A stretch of 45,685 bases of DNA from Nitrospira sp. (GCA_020853775.1 JADYYH010000070.1:1-45685), one strand, 5' to 3'; positions 24,238 through 34,589 are shown, counted from the first letter of the stretch. Program-made: numbers and translations. Notes: generated by a model not told the origin, from the sequence alone.

Positions 24238-25359
24238 CTACAGGATCACCAGGTTGTCCCGGTGAATGACCTCTTCGTATTCTTGAAGGCCAGGGATTTT
24301 TTGGATATCGGCGGTCTTGAGGCCCTTGATGCGGGTGAGGATCGTGGAGGAAAAATTGACCAGGCCTTTGGCGCATTCTTTGCCGTCAGGTCCGGCACAG
24401 GTGACCGGATCTCCCGCTTCGAAATGGCCGGTGATGTCACGAATGCCTGACGCCAGAAGGCTTTTGCCGTTTTGCACCAGCGCTTCGACGGCGCCTTGAT
24501 CCAATTGCACATGTCCCCGGGGCCGCAATGTGAACGCGATCCAATGTTTGCGGCTGTTCATGCGCCGTTCCCGGCCGAGAAACAAGCTGCCCCCTGGTTC
24601 TCCGGAGAGCACGTTTGGAAGCAGGCCTGAGCGGGTTCCGTTCAAGATCAAGGTGGCCACGCCATATTCGCCGACTTTCTTGGCGGCACGGACCTTCGTT
24701 GCCATGCCGCCGGTGCCTTCAAACGTCGAAGACATGCCCGCGCGTTGCTCGATGTCTGCTGTGATCTCGGGAATGAGCGGAATCAGGCTTGCGCCAGGGT
24801 CTTTGCGAGGGTCGGCGGTGAACAATCCGTCCACGTCTGACAGGATGATCAACAGATCGGCATCTACGAGGTGGGCGACCTGAGCCGCCAGCGTATCGTT
24901 GTCTCCCACCCGGATCTCTTCGACCGCAACCGTATCGTTCTCATTAATGATAGGGATGACCCCGAATTTGATCAGCGTGGTGAGGGTGTGCCGGGCGTTC
25001 AGAAATCGCCGGCGATCTGCGAGGTCTTCATGGGTCAACAAGACTTGGGCCACGCGCAGCGAGAGGCGCTCGAAGGCCTTCTCATAGGCCCACATCAGGA
25101 GGCTCTGGCCGACCGCGGCGGCCGCCTGTTTGACCGGAAGGCTCTTGGGGTACTCGCGCAATTCCAGCTTTTTGATGCCGGAGACGACGGCACCGGACGA
25201 GACGACCAGCACCTCTCGCCCCTGTGCGCGGACCTGGGCAATTTCGGCGGCGAGACGCTCGATCCGCTCAGTGCTCAGACCGGATTCGCGTGACGCGACC
25301 AGACTGCTTCCGATCTTGATGACAACACGTCTGGCTTGCTTTAGGAGTTCGTCTCGCAC
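24238..25359 (-). CDS. proB: Glutamate 5-kinase ProB
   Basis: ProB phosphorylates glutamate in the first, feedback-inhibited step of proline synthesis. The 373-residue protein has the amino acid kinase domain (VVIKIGSSLV at the N-terminus, FGVIPIINENDTV, LSDVDGLFTADPR, GTGGMATKVRAAK) and a C-terminal PUA domain (about residues 275-365). The start is taken as GTG at 25359, six bases after a GGAAG site. The open frame reaches 25407, but that would overlap obgE by 67 bases; with GTG the overlap is 19. proA is not in the window. Confidence 0.94.
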   Translation of the reverse strand: MRDELLKQARRVVIKIGSSLVASRESGLSTERIERLAAEIAQVRAQGREVLVVSSGAVVSGIKKLELREYPKSLPVKQAAAAVGQSLLMWAYEKAFERLSLRVAQVLLTHEDLADRRRFLNARHTLTTLIKFGVIPIINENDTVAVEEIRVGDNDTLAAQVAHLVDADLLIILSDVDGLFTADPRKDPGASLIPLIPEITADIEQRAGMSSTFEGTGGMATKVRAAKKVGEYGVATLILNGTRSGLLPNVLSGEPGGSLFLGRERRMNSRKHWIAFTLRPRGHVQLDQGAVEALVQNGKSLLASGIRDITGHFEAGDPVTCAGPDGKECAKGLVNFSSTILTRIKGLKTADIQKIPGLQEYEEVIHRDNLVIL

Positions 25360-26372
25360 GGGGTCTTCCGGAGCAGTTCCACCTGTTGGCCCATGTAGCG
25401 TATGCATTCGTCCAGGCCTTCTCGCGTGGCAGCCGAAATGGCAAAAAATGGAATCTTGCGCCGCTGGCAGTATTTCCGAAGTTGTTCGAGCCGTTTCCCT
25501 TCGCCTTTGACGTCCAGTTTCGTGCCTACGACGGCAAAGGGGCGCGCGGCGAGTGTCTCATCATAGGCAGAGAGTTCATGACGCATGACTTTGAGGCTTG
25601 CGACCGGGTCCTCAGTAGCCCACTCAGAAATATCGATGACATGGATCAACAGGCTGGTGCGCTCGATGTGCCGGAGGAACTGAAAGCCGAGACCTTTGCC
25701 TTCGTGGGCGCCTTCAATCAGTCCGGGAATGTCTGCAATGACGAAACTGTGTTCGTCCGTCGAGCGGACGACGCCTAAGTTGGGTGTCAGGGTCGTAAAA
25801 GGGTAGTCCGCGATCTTGGGGCGTGCCGCAGAGACGGCGGAGATGAGGGTCGATTTGCCGGCGTTCGGGTAGCCGACCAAGCCAACGTCAGCCAGGAGTT
25901 TCAGGTCGAGGCGAAGGAGGCGTTCCTCGCCCGGTGTGCCCGGTTCGAACTGCGTCGGAACGCGGTTGGTGGAGGTGGCGAATTGTGTGTTGCCCCGGCC
26001 TCCCAGTCCTCCCTTGGCAATGACGCAGCTCTCGCCATCTACGGTCAGGTCCGCCAGGAGTTCCTGCGTATTCTCGTCGATCACGATCGTCCCGACCGGG
26101 ACAGGAATGCGCACGTCGGCGCCGCGTCGACCATGGCAGTTGCTGCCGCCGCCGACCTCTCCTTTTTCCGCCTCGTAATGTTTTTGGTAGCGAAGATCCA
26201 GTAGAGTGCTGAGGCGAGTGGTGGCCTCGACAACGACGCTACCGCCGTCACCGCCGTCGCCGCCGTCGGGGCCGCCGCGCGGGACAAACTTCTCCCGACG
26301 GAAGCTACAGGCTCCGTTACCGCCGTGCCCGGCTTTTACCAGGATTTGGACTTGATCGACAAATGTAGACAT
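25341..26372 (-). CDS. obgE: GTPase ObgE/CgtA
   Basis: A 343-residue ribosome-associated GTPase that acts in 50S assembly and stress signalling. The Gly-rich Obg fold occupies residues 1-158 (GGNGACSFRREKFVPRGGPD). The G domain follows with G1 GYPNAGKST, G2/G3 around DYPFTTLTPNLG and DIPGLIEGAHEGKGLG, G4 VGTKLD and G5 ISAATREG. There is no long C-terminal extension. It is the third gene of the rplU cluster, 127 bases after rpmA, a gap in which I see no other gene. Confidence 0.96.
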   Translation of the reverse strand: MSTFVDQVQILVKAGHGGNGACSFRREKFVPRGGPDGGDGGDGGSVVVEATTRLSTLLDLRYQKHYEAEKGEVGGGSNCHGRRGADVRIPVPVGTIVIDENTQELLADLTVDGESCVIAKGGLGGRGNTQFATSTNRVPTQFEPGTPGEERLLRLDLKLLADVGLVGYPNAGKSTLISAVSAARPKIADYPFTTLTPNLGVVRSTDEHSFVIADIPGLIEGAHEGKGLGFQFLRHIERTSLLIHVIDISEWATEDPVASLKVMRHELSAYDETLAARPFAVVGTKLDVKGEGKRLEQLRKYCQRRKIPFFAISAATREGLDECIRYMGQQVELLRKTPCETNS

Positions 26373-26499
26373 CGCAGCGAGCCCCCACCCGGCGTCATTA
26401 TTCAGGAAGCACAGTATAGCGTATTCGCCGGCTCATGGGGGATGCTGCGTAAGCGAAGGGCATTTGTTCCGCGGAACAAAGTTCGGGACTGAGGAGGGA

Positions 26500-26763
26500 T
26501 CAGGCCTTCGCTGTCACCGGATAGACGCTGACCTTTTGTCGTCCGCGGCCACCTTCGAACTTTACGACACCGGACACGTAGGCATAGAGGGTGTGATCGC
26601 GTCCAAGGCCGACGTTGAGGCCCGGGAAGAATTTCGTCCCACGCTGGCGCACGATGATGGAGCCAGCCTTGATCGTCTCTCCGCCGTAGGCTTTCACGCC
26701 GAGGTATTGCGGGTTACTGTCACGGCCGTTTCTTGTGGAACCGCCGCCTTTATTTGTTGCCAT
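26500..26763 (-). CDS. rpmA: 50S ribosomal protein L27
   Basis: An 87-residue L27 with the family segments [37 protein letters not shown] and [18 protein letters not shown]. Its N-terminus reaches the peptidyl transferase centre. It starts Met-Ala-Thr-Asn directly, with no N-terminal extension needing the Prp cleavage seen in Firmicutes. It lies 21 bases after rplU. Confidence 0.97.
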   Translation of the reverse strand: MATNKGGGSTRNGRDSNPQYLGVKAYGGETIKAGSIIVRQRGTKFFPGLNVGLGRDHTLYAYVSGVVKFEGGRGRQKVSVYPVTAKA

Positions 26764-26784
26764 GGCAAACTCCCCTTCGAGTCG

Positions 26785-27099
26785 TTACTTCGATGCGATT
26801 TCAGTGACCCGCAGCTGCGTAAAGCCCTGCCGGTGGCCTCTGGTTCGGCGATAATTTTTGCGACGTTGTTTCTTGAAGACCGTGATGGATCTGGTGCGCC
26901 CCTGGCGGATGATTTCCGCCGTGACACGCGCGCCGGCAACGACCGGCTGACCGATCACGAGGCCATTGTCGCCGTTCAGCAATCGAACCTTGTCGATCTG
27001 CACGGAATGGCCGACATCGCCCGGGAGGGACTCCACTTGGAGTACGGTCCCTGTTTCCACTCGATACTGTTTTCCGCCTGTCTCGATAATAGCGTACAT
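26785..27099 (-). CDS. rplU: 50S ribosomal protein L21
   Basis: A 104-residue L21 (YAIIETGGKQYRVE at the start; KKQRRKNYRRTRGHRQG near the end), binding 23S rRNA. The ATG at 27099 is chosen over the upstream start at 27141 because it follows a good ribosome site (AGGAGAAAG) and gives the family length. First gene of the rplU-rpmA-obgE-proB-nadD-rsfS order. Confidence 0.97.
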   Translation of the reverse strand: MYAIIETGGKQYRVETGTVLQVESLPGDVGHSVQIDKVRLLNGDNGLVIGQPVVAGARVTAEIIRQGRTRSITVFKKQRRKNYRRTRGHRQGFTQLRVTEIASK

Positions 27100-27133
27100 G
27101 TGCGTCTTTCTCCTCGTCAGCAGAACGTGGGTG

Positions 27134-27161
27134 TTTATCATAGCCTCTGAGAGACTGTCAA
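27134..27161 (-). promoter_or_regulatory. Sigma70 promoter of the rplU operon
   Basis: Minus strand TTGACA (27161-27156), 16-base spacer, GATAAA (27139-27134), about 35 bases before the rplU ATG. Consensus -35, fair -10. An overlapping TATGAT lies too close to the -35 to be used with it. Confidence 0.55.
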
Positions 27162-27273
27162 GAATTAGTACTGGTGTTGCGGGAACTCATTCTTTGTCAC
27201 GCGTCCACGAGAAGTGGAGTCGCATGGTGTGACGGTAAAAACGCTACAGTTCGGCGAGTGAGCGGCTGTTATC

Positions 27274-27303
27274 TTGACGCTCATCGCGAGCCGCTGCTAT
27301 TAT
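27274..27303 (+). promoter_or_regulatory. Promoter of ilvE placed seven bases before the start codon
   Basis: TTGACG (27274-27279), 18-base spacer, TATTAT (27298-27303) preceded by TGC, an extended -10. Only seven bases lie between the -10 box and the ilvE ATG, so transcription would begin at or next to the A of the start codon and give a leaderless mRNA. Consistent with this, no ribosome site is present. Confidence 0.65.
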
Positions 27304-27310
27304 CCCGCGC

Positions 27311-28225
27311 ATGTTACAAACCAGCGAAAAAATATGGATGGATGGGAAGTTTGTCGCGTGGGCCGACGCACAGGTGCATGTCCTCACGCACTCGCTTCAT
27401 TATGGATTGGCTGCCTTCGAGGGAATCCGCTGCTATAAGGGCACCAACGGGTCGGCTATTTTCAGACTGCCTGAGCATGTGGATCGGCTGTTTGAGTCGG
27501 CGCACATCGGTCTGATCGAGATGCCGTACGACCGAAAGCAAATTACCGAAGCCATTATCGAAACAGTCAGGGTGAATCGGCTAGAGGCCTGTTACATCCG
27601 CCCCCTTGTGTATATCGGGTACGGCGCCATGGGGCTGTATCCAGGAGAGAATCCCATCAAGGTGAGTATCGCTGCCTGGAAATGGGGGACGTACCTGGGA
27701 GACGAAGCCCTGCAGAAGGGGATTCGCGCCAGAGTCTCCTCATTCACACGGCACCATGTGAACGTATCTATGACTCGCGGAAAAATTTCCGGCTACTACG
27801 TGAACTCTATTCTCGCCAAGCGGGAAGTCAAAGCCGACGGATATGATGAAGCGATCATGCTCGATCCCGAAGGCTATGTGGCTGAGGGAACGGGAGAAAA
27901 TGTCTTCATCGTGCGACGTGGCGTGTTGAAGACGACTCCGTTGACCTCGATTCTGGAGGGGATCACGCGCAATTCCATCATTCAACTGGCGAAAGAGCGC
28001 AACATTCCGGTGGTCGAGGAGCGATTCACCCGTGATGAAATGTATGTGGCCGAGGAAGTTTTTGTGACGGGAACGGCCGCAGAACTCACGCCGGTGACGG
28101 AAATCGATCAACGGCGGATCGGGAGCGGAAAACCGGGAGCGATCACGCAGACTTTACAGAAGGCGTTTTTTGATGTGGTGCGCGGAACCGATGCTACTCA
28201 CCGCCAGTGGCTGACTCCCGTCTAG
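27311..28225 (+). CDS. ilvE: Branched-chain amino acid aminotransferase IlvE
   Basis: A 304-residue fold-type IV PLP enzyme that makes the last step of Leu, Ile and Val synthesis. The N-terminus has IWMDGKFVAWADAQVHVLTH and the YGLAAFEGIRCY segment. The PLP lysine is Lys158 in TRGKISGYYVNS, and the cofactor phosphate region is EGTGENVF ... LTSILEGITRNSI. The ATG at 27311 begins like other IlvE proteins. It is monocistronic and divergent from rplU. The 228 bases after it, up to the convergent secG end, contain only a weak hairpin. Confidence 0.95.
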   Translation: MLQTSEKIWMDGKFVAWADAQVHVLTHSLHYGLAAFEGIRCYKGTNGSAIFRLPEHVDRLFESAHIGLIEMPYDRKQITEAIIETVRVNRLEACYIRPLVYIGYGAMGLYPGENPIKVSIAAWKWGTYLGDEALQKGIRARVSSFTRHHVNVSMTRGKISGYYVNSILAKREVKADGYDEAIMLDPEGYVAEGTGENVFIVRRGVLKTTPLTSILEGITRNSIIQLAKERNIPVVEERFTRDEMYVAEEVFVTGTAAELTPVTEIDQRRIGSGKPGAITQTLQKAFFDVVRGTDATHRQWLTPV

Positions 28226-28379
28226 CAGGGCTCGACAGTTCTCGATTGACCCTCTGATCGAAGCATTCGACGAATAGTAGGGTGTGGCGCTAAAGCCGCG
28301 CTTGCCGTCAAGCTCCTACACCCACGTTTCTCTTCCGTCCCACGACCAGCGCAATACATATGCGGGCAATCGAGAGAAT

Positions 28380-28397
28380 CGCTTCATTGGCGAAGCG
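28380..28397. terminator. Weak hairpin between convergent ilvE and secG
   Basis: CGCTTC (28380-28385), six-base loop, GAAGCG (28392-28397), followed on the plus strand by GTTTGTCTCC. The stem is short and the T run poor. It is the only terminator-like structure I found in this gap; a looser pairing of GGGTGTGG near 28280 with a CCTACACCC near 28315 also exists. Confidence 0.3.
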
Positions 28398-28453
28398 GTT
28401 TGTCTCCGTTGCGCGGCTTCCGTGGATTCGAAGGACAGGTAGAACAGGGAGTT

Positions 28454-28807
28454 TTAGTGGGAACCTTCGCTGGAGGAATGGGATTCTTTGGCTGGCGTCG
28501 TTGCGGGTTCCGACGGTGTCGCGCTGGGTGTTGTGGCCGCAGGCTTCTTGTTCAGGTCAATGACCGTGGAGGAAAAGTTGCGGTCCTTCGCGAGGATGGC
28601 CAGGGTCAAAGAGGTAAACATGAACACGAACGCCGTGATGACCGTGAACTTGCTCAAGAAGTTGGCCGGCCCTCGGCTGCCGAAGACGGTTTGGCTGGAG
28701 CCGCCGAAGGCCGCTCCGATTTCAGCGCCCTTACCGGATTGCAGCAGAATCGCTCCAATCATGAGCAGGCAGACGATGACATGAATGATGATGAGCAATG
28801 TGTACAT
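28454..28807 (-). CDS. secG: Protein translocase subunit SecG
   Basis: A 117-residue SecG, the small accessory subunit of SecYEG. Two membrane spans are visible (TLLIIIHVIVCLLMIGAILL and FTVITAFVFMFTSLTLAIL) with the conserved QSGKGAEIGAAFGGSSQTVFG between them. The C-terminal 40 residues are a Ser/Thr/Pro/Glu-rich tail (KKPAATTPSATPSEPATTP), longer than the minimal family. The ATG at 28807 is chosen because it begins YTLLIIIH; the frame runs further upstream into tpiA. It lies ten bases after the tpiA stop. Confidence 0.94.
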   Translation of the reverse strand: MYTLLIIIHVIVCLLMIGAILLQSGKGAEIGAAFGGSSQTVFGSRGPANFLSKFTVITAFVFMFTSLTLAILAKDRNFSSTVIDLNKKPAATTPSATPSEPATTPAKESHSSSEGSH

Positions 28808-28817
28808 GTTGAGTCTT

Positions 28818-29597
28818 CTAGGCCGTGGTAGGTTTAGATTCGATCGCGACTTTGGCGAGTGTAGCAAAACAAGCTGGATCTAGACAAGCCCCGCCAACCA
28901 ATGCGCCGTCGATTTCTTCGGAAGCCAGGAAAGCAGCAATATTCTGTTGCGTGACGCTTCCTCCATACAGAATCCGAACTCGCCGCCCTGCCTCGGATCC
29001 GCTCAATTCATCTAGGGTTTGACGGATCAATCGATGGACCGGCACCGCCTGCTCCGGTGATGCTGCACGTCCCGTTCCGATCGCCCACACCGGTTCATAG
29101 GCGATGATCATCGCCTCAAGATGTTGTCCCTCGATTCCGGCCAGTCCCGCGCGAAGCTGCCGTTGGATCACGAGGTTTGTTTGGTTGGTATCGCGATCCT
29201 GGAGCGTTTCGCCCACACAGAGTACCGGCTGGATGCCGTTGCGCAAGGCAGCCAGAACCTTCTTGTTCGTCCAGCTGTCTTGTTCTCCGAAGTACTGGCG
29301 GCGTTCCGAATGGCCCACCAAGACGAACTGACAGCCAATCTCCTTCAGCATGGTTCCTGACACTTCACCCGTAAAGGCGCCTTTGTCCTCCCAGTAGAGG
29401 TCTTGTGCACCAAGCAGAAAAGTCGGTGTTGGACCAAGTGCTTCATGGGCTGCATGCAGGGCGGTAAACGGCGGCGCAAAACCGACCTGGATTCCGTCAC
29501 ACGTAGGCAGCTCCCCCGTGAGGTGGCGAACGAACGCCCCGGCCTCGATGGCGGTCTTATTCATTTTCCAGTTGCCGATGATGAAACGGGTTCTCAC
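28818..29597 (-). CDS. tpiA: Triosephosphate isomerase TpiA
   Basis: A 259-residue TIM barrel interconverting dihydroxyacetone phosphate and glyceraldehyde 3-phosphate. Catalytic residues are visible: Lys in GNWKMN, His in VLVGHSERR, Glu in AYEPVWAIGTG; the phosphate loop is ILYGGSV. The start is GTG at 29597 with a GAGG five bases ahead. It follows pgk by 35 bases. Confidence 0.96.
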   Translation of the reverse strand: MRTRFIIGNWKMNKTAIEAGAFVRHLTGELPTCDGIQVGFAPPFTALHAAHEALGPTPTFLLGAQDLYWEDKGAFTGEVSGTMLKEIGCQFVLVGHSERRQYFGEQDSWTNKKVLAALRNGIQPVLCVGETLQDRDTNQTNLVIQRQLRAGLAGIEGQHLEAMIIAYEPVWAIGTGRAASPEQAVPVHRLIRQTLDELSGSEAGRRVRILYGGSVTQQNIAAFLASEEIDGALVGGACLDPACFATLAKVAIESKPTTA

Positions 29598-29632
29598 GAA
29601 GCCTCAGTCCGGGGGAACATCGATAGTTGTCG

Positions 29633-30832
29633 TTACGCGGTTCGATTGGGTAGTGCGGCAAGCCCCGGTAGCGTTTTCCCTTCAAGCAACTCCAGCGCCG
29701 CACCACCACCGGTTGAGATGAACGAAATGCTTTCGGACTCTCCGGCGCGGTGGATGGCAAGGGCTGTTTCACCTCCTCCGACAATGGTCAGCGCGTAGGC
29801 GTTCGCGACGGAATGGGCCATGGCAAGGGTGCCTCTTGCGAAGGCGTCCACTTCGAACATGCCCATGGGACCATTCCACAGAATGGTTTTCGCATCCTGG
29901 ACTGCTTCGGAGAATAATTTTACGGACGCGGGCCCGATGTCCAGTCCATACCACCCCTTGGGAATCTCCTGCACCGGAACGATTTTCGTTTCGGCTCCCG
30001 GCTCCCGGCCGGCCGCGACGACGCAGTCCACCGGAAGATAGAATTTGACGCCGCTGGCAAACGCGTGGTCCTGCACGCCCTTGGCGAAGTCGAGCATGTC
30101 GTTTTCAACGAGTGACTGGCCGATCTCCAGACCCATGGCTTTCAGGAAGGTGAACGCCATGCCTCCGCCGATAATGACCTTGTCGACTTTCTTGCCGAGA
30201 TTCTCGATCACGCCGATTTTCCCGGATACCTTGGCGCCGCCTAAGATGGCCACGAACGGACGTACCGGATTTTCGACGGCTCCTTCCAGATATTCGATTT
30301 CTTTCTTGAGGAGGTATCCGGCTGCCGCTTCGGGAATATATTTGGTGATGCCGACGGTCGAGGCATGGGCCCGATGAGCGGCACCGAAGGCGTCATTGAT
30401 ATAGACATCGGCGAGTGAAGCCAGCGCCTTGGAAAATCCTTCGTCGTTCTTCTCTTCTTCGGGATGAAACCGGAGGTTTTCCAGTAACATGACATCGCCG
30501 GGCTGCATCTTGGCCACCAGGCCTTCAACAGCGGAGCCGATGCAATCTGGCGCAAAGATCACTTCTTTGCCGAGCAGGCGCTGGAGGCGTTTGGCCACCG
30601 GCGCCAGGCTGTACTTCGGATCGAATTTGCCTTTCGGGCGTCCGAGGTGGGAGCACAGAATGACCTTGGCTCCTTCGTCGACGGCACGATTGATGGTGGG
30701 AAGCGTCGACCGAATCCTGGTGTCGTCGGTGATCTGCAAAGAATCATCAAGGGGCACGTTGTAGTCGGCGCGAATAATCACGCGCTTCCCGCGAAGTTGC
30801 ACATCCTCGATAATCCGTTTGCGAATATTCAT
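29633..30832 (-). CDS. pgk: Phosphoglycerate kinase Pgk
   Basis: A 399-residue two-domain kinase transferring phosphate between 1,3-bisphosphoglycerate and ADP. Motifs: RADYNVPLD, HLGRPKG, LLENLRFHPEEEKND, AILGGAKVSGKIGVIENL, WNGPMGMFE and the C-terminal STGGGAALELLEG. The start has a strong ribosome site (GTGAGGA). It lies 97 bases after gapA. Confidence 0.97.
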   Translation of the reverse strand: MNIRKRIIEDVQLRGKRVIIRADYNVPLDDSLQITDDTRIRSTLPTINRAVDEGAKVILCSHLGRPKGKFDPKYSLAPVAKRLQRLLGKEVIFAPDCIGSAVEGLVAKMQPGDVMLLENLRFHPEEEKNDEGFSKALASLADVYINDAFGAAHRAHASTVGITKYIPEAAAGYLLKKEIEYLEGAVENPVRPFVAILGGAKVSGKIGVIENLGKKVDKVIIGGGMAFTFLKAMGLEIGQSLVENDMLDFAKGVQDHAFASGVKFYLPVDCVVAAGREPGAETKIVPVQEIPKGWYGLDIGPASVKLFSEAVQDAKTILWNGPMGMFEVDAFARGTLAMAHSVANAYALTIVGGGETALAIHRAGESESISFISTGGGAALELLEGKTLPGLAALPNRTA

Positions 30833-30929
30833 GGCAAATCCTCACTCCTCTTCTGGTGTGTTCCGCGCCGGTCGCTGGCAGCTCCGGCCGGTGCTGCACG
30901 TCAGAAAAGCGTGTCGTGCGTGACGCGTG

Positions 30930-31949
<1,020 letters not shown>

Positions 31950-31988
31950 TCAAGAATTAAACGGGTTGAACAGAGTAAGTCTGGGGCG

Positions 31989-32017
31989 ATAGTACTGACC
32001 GACTTTCTGCGTGTCAA
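31989..32017 (-). promoter_or_regulatory. Sigma70 promoter of the gapA operon
   Basis: Minus strand TTGACA (32017-32012), 17-base spacer, TACTAT (31994-31989), about 50 bases before the gapA ATG. It is one of the best promoter matches in the window. No clear promoter for the divergent mutS2 gene was found in the remaining 140 bases. Confidence 0.7.
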
Positions 32018-32156
32018 GCATACAAAAAGAGGGAAAGCCGGTGGATATTGGCGAAGAGGGCCTCATGGAAACGTCGGAGTGTCGGCCCGTCTTGTTGTGG
32101 CGCAAATGGTCCGGTAGAGTCGCATCCTTTGACCATTCATTGAGAGTTGGGGCGTG

Positions 32157-34589
32157 ATGCAATCTGAAACGCTGCAGTCCGAAGCCTGTAAAGTTCTGGA
32201 ATGGGGCACGCTGTTGGCCTTGCTGGCGTCCTACGCGCAGTCGACAGTGGGGGCGGAGCAATGCCGGTCGATGGAATTGGAGCGGGGTGTGGCGCAGGCC
32301 CGAATTCGCCAGGAGGAAACCTCCGACATGCTGCGGCTGCGGGCCGGCGTCGATCCCTTTCCTGTCCTGCGATTTCCCGATGTGACGGAGTGGTTGGGGC
32401 GAGTGGCCAAAGGCGCCTGTTTAGAGGCGCATGAGCTGCGAGACATTGCGCTGGTGTTGGGATTGATCGTGGACGTCCAGCGATATCTGCTGCGTCATCA
32501 GGCCGACGCCCCGACGATCGGTGCCATGGCGACTCAGTTGGGGCCGGTGGTGGAGTACCGGCGGCTGACTGTGGCGCTGACCGGCGCCATCGATCCTGAC
32601 GGGTCCATACGGGAATCGGCCAGCCCGGAGTTGCATCGGTTGATTCAGCGGGCCAACGATTTCAAACAACAGATGCGGCACCGGCTCGAGCAAATCCTGC
32701 ATTCGCGGCGCTATGAAGAAGTGTTGCAAGAACGCTATTTTGCGCAGCGGGAAGGGCGGTATGTGGTCCCCATCAAGACCGACATGCAAGGCCGTATGCC
32801 CGGCATCGTGCACGACGTGTCGTCCAGCGGCGCTACCCTCTTTCTGGAGCCGCGCGAGCTGGTGGATCTCAATAACTCCATCAAGGTCGTCGACCTGGAT
32901 ATCGAACGTGAGGTGCGCAGGATCCTGCGGGAATTGTCGGCGCTGGTGGCGCCTCATCAACCGGCGCTTGCCGGGAGTGTGGCCCTGCTCGGTCGGCTGG
33001 ACGCTATGTCGGCCAAAGCTGCTCTGAGTCAACGTCTCCAGGCCTCGCCCCCGCGCCTCAATGACCAGGGCCGCATTGTGCTCGCGCAGGCACGGCACCC
33101 GTTTCTGGTGGTGAGTAAAGATCAGGTCGTGCCGAACGATCTCGCATTCGATGAATCGGTGCGGGTACTCATCATTTCCGGCCCGAATACGGGCGGGAAG
33201 ACGGTCATCTTGAAGTTGCTGGGGCTGTTTGCTCTGATGGTCCGTTGTGGCCTGCACCTGCCCTGTGCTCCAGAATCGGAAATGGCGATCTTTCCGTCGG
33301 TGTATGCGGATATCGGCGATGCGCAAGACCTGGCGCGGGACCTGTCCAGTTTTTCAGCCCACATCACACAAATGGTGCAGTTACTCAACGAGGTGTCGGA
33401 CGGAGCGGAGTGCGGTCACGAGATTGCGCCGGTGCCTCCCGGTCGAGCGCTGGTGTTATTGGATGAGCCGGTCACCTCCACCGATCCCGCCGAAGGCGCA
33501 GCCCTTGCGAGTGCGCTTCTCTGCCGACTGGCTGCGGCCGGTGTGAAAGTGGTGGCCACCACGCACTACAGTCTCCTGAAGGGCCTGGCCCAGGACCGGC
33601 CCGGCTTCGCCAACGCGAGCGTGGAATTTAATCTCGATACGCTGTCGCCGACCTATCGCTTGATTCAGGGGCAACCGGGCGGCTCGGCCGCCATCGAGAT
33701 TGCCGGGCGTCTCGGAATGGATCAGTCGCTTCTGGAGGATGCCCGCGCACGGCTTCAAGGCGACAATCGGTTGCTGGAGACACTGCTGAGTAATCTGCAG
33801 GACAAACAACGGCGACTCAACGACGACCTGACGGCGGCCACGGCGGCCAGGCACGTGGCCGAACAGGCTTCGCGCGAGGCGCAGGAGTTGCTGACGTTTC
33901 TGCAGGAATCCGAACGGGATGAACGACAAGGGTTCAAGAAAAAGTTGTCGCAGGAGTTTCAACGCGCCCGCGCCGCGGTGCAGGCGACGATGGACGATCT
34001 GAAGCGCGATCAAAAATTGCTCAGGGCCAAGGAGGCCAAAGCCCGGTTGGTGGAATTGGAGCAAACAGTCCGGCGCGAGGTGGGAGATGCCGAGGAGCCG
34101 ATTCCCGTCGATCAATTGTCCATTGGCGATGCGGTCGAAGTGGTTGGGCTGGGGATGACGGGCACGTTGCTGGAAAGTCCTCAGGGCAAAAAGCGTGTGC
34201 GTTTGAAAGTCGGCGAGGGTGAAATTCTGGCCAATGTCGCCAGTCTGGCTGGAGTCTCACAGCATCGTTCGACCGCCGCCCTGCCGCCGGTCAAAACGAC
34301 CGCCGTGTCGCCGAGGCGAACCAGTCAGACCTTGGCGCCTGAGGACATCCAGGAGACGCTGGATGTCCGTGGTCAGGCCGCCGACGATGCCTTGGATGTG
34401 GTGGTCGCCGGCCTCGATCGCGCCATCCTCGGCGGCAGCCCATTTGTGCGCATCATCCACGGGCATGGGACCGGCCGGTTGAGAAATGTCCTACGGGACT
34501 ATTTGAAGGCCTCTCCGTATGTGGTGGCATTCCGGCCGGGTGACCGCGCAGAAGGAGGCGACGGCGTGACGATTGTGCAGTTGCGATAG
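32157..34589 (+). CDS. mutS2: Endonuclease MutS2
   Basis: An 810-residue MutS2. The core contains lever and clamp helices (RYVVPIKTDMQGRMPGIVHDVS, SSGATLFLEP) and the ABC ATPase with Walker A GPNTGGKT at about residue 342. A C-terminal coiled coil, KOW-like strand region and Smr nuclease domain follow (LDVRGQAADDALDVV, HGHGTGRLRN). MutS2 acts on recombination intermediates and stalled ribosomes rather than in mismatch repair. The Walker B/D-loop is unusual: LDEPVTSTDPAEG instead of the common LDELGAGTDPxEG, with about 12 extra residues before it. GTG at 32154 or ATG at 32157 could be the start. Confidence 0.93.
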   Translation: MQSETLQSEACKVLEWGTLLALLASYAQSTVGAEQCRSMELERGVAQARIRQEETSDMLRLRAGVDPFPVLRFPDVTEWLGRVAKGACLEAHELRDIALVLGLIVDVQRYLLRHQADAPTIGAMATQLGPVVEYRRLTVALTGAIDPDGSIRESASPELHRLIQRANDFKQQMRHRLEQILHSRRYEEVLQERYFAQREGRYVVPIKTDMQGRMPGIVHDVSSSGATLFLEPRELVDLNNSIKVVDLDIEREVRRILRELSALVAPHQPALAGSVALLGRLDAMSAKAALSQRLQASPPRLNDQGRIVLAQARHPFLVVSKDQVVPNDLAFDESVRVLIISGPNTGGKTVILKLLGLFALMVRCGLHLPCAPESEMAIFPSVYADIGDAQDLARDLSSFSAHITQMVQLLNEVSDGAECGHEIAPVPPGRALVLLDEPVTSTDPAEGAALASALLCRLAAAGVKVVATTHYSLLKGLAQDRPGFANASVEFNLDTLSPTYRLIQGQPGGSAAIEIAGRLGMDQSLLEDARARLQGDNRLLETLLSNLQDKQRRLNDDLTAATAARHVAEQASREAQELLTFLQESERDERQGFKKKLSQEFQRARAAVQATMDDLKRDQKLLRAKEAKARLVELEQTVRREVGDAEEPIPVDQLSIGDAVEVVGLGMTGTLLESPQGKKRVRLKVGEGEILANVASLAGVSQHRSTAALPPVKTTAVSPRRTSQTLAPEDIQETLDVRGQAADDALDVVVAGLDRAILGGSPFVRIIHGHGTGRLRNVLRDYLKASPYVVAFRPGDRAEGGDGVTIVQLR

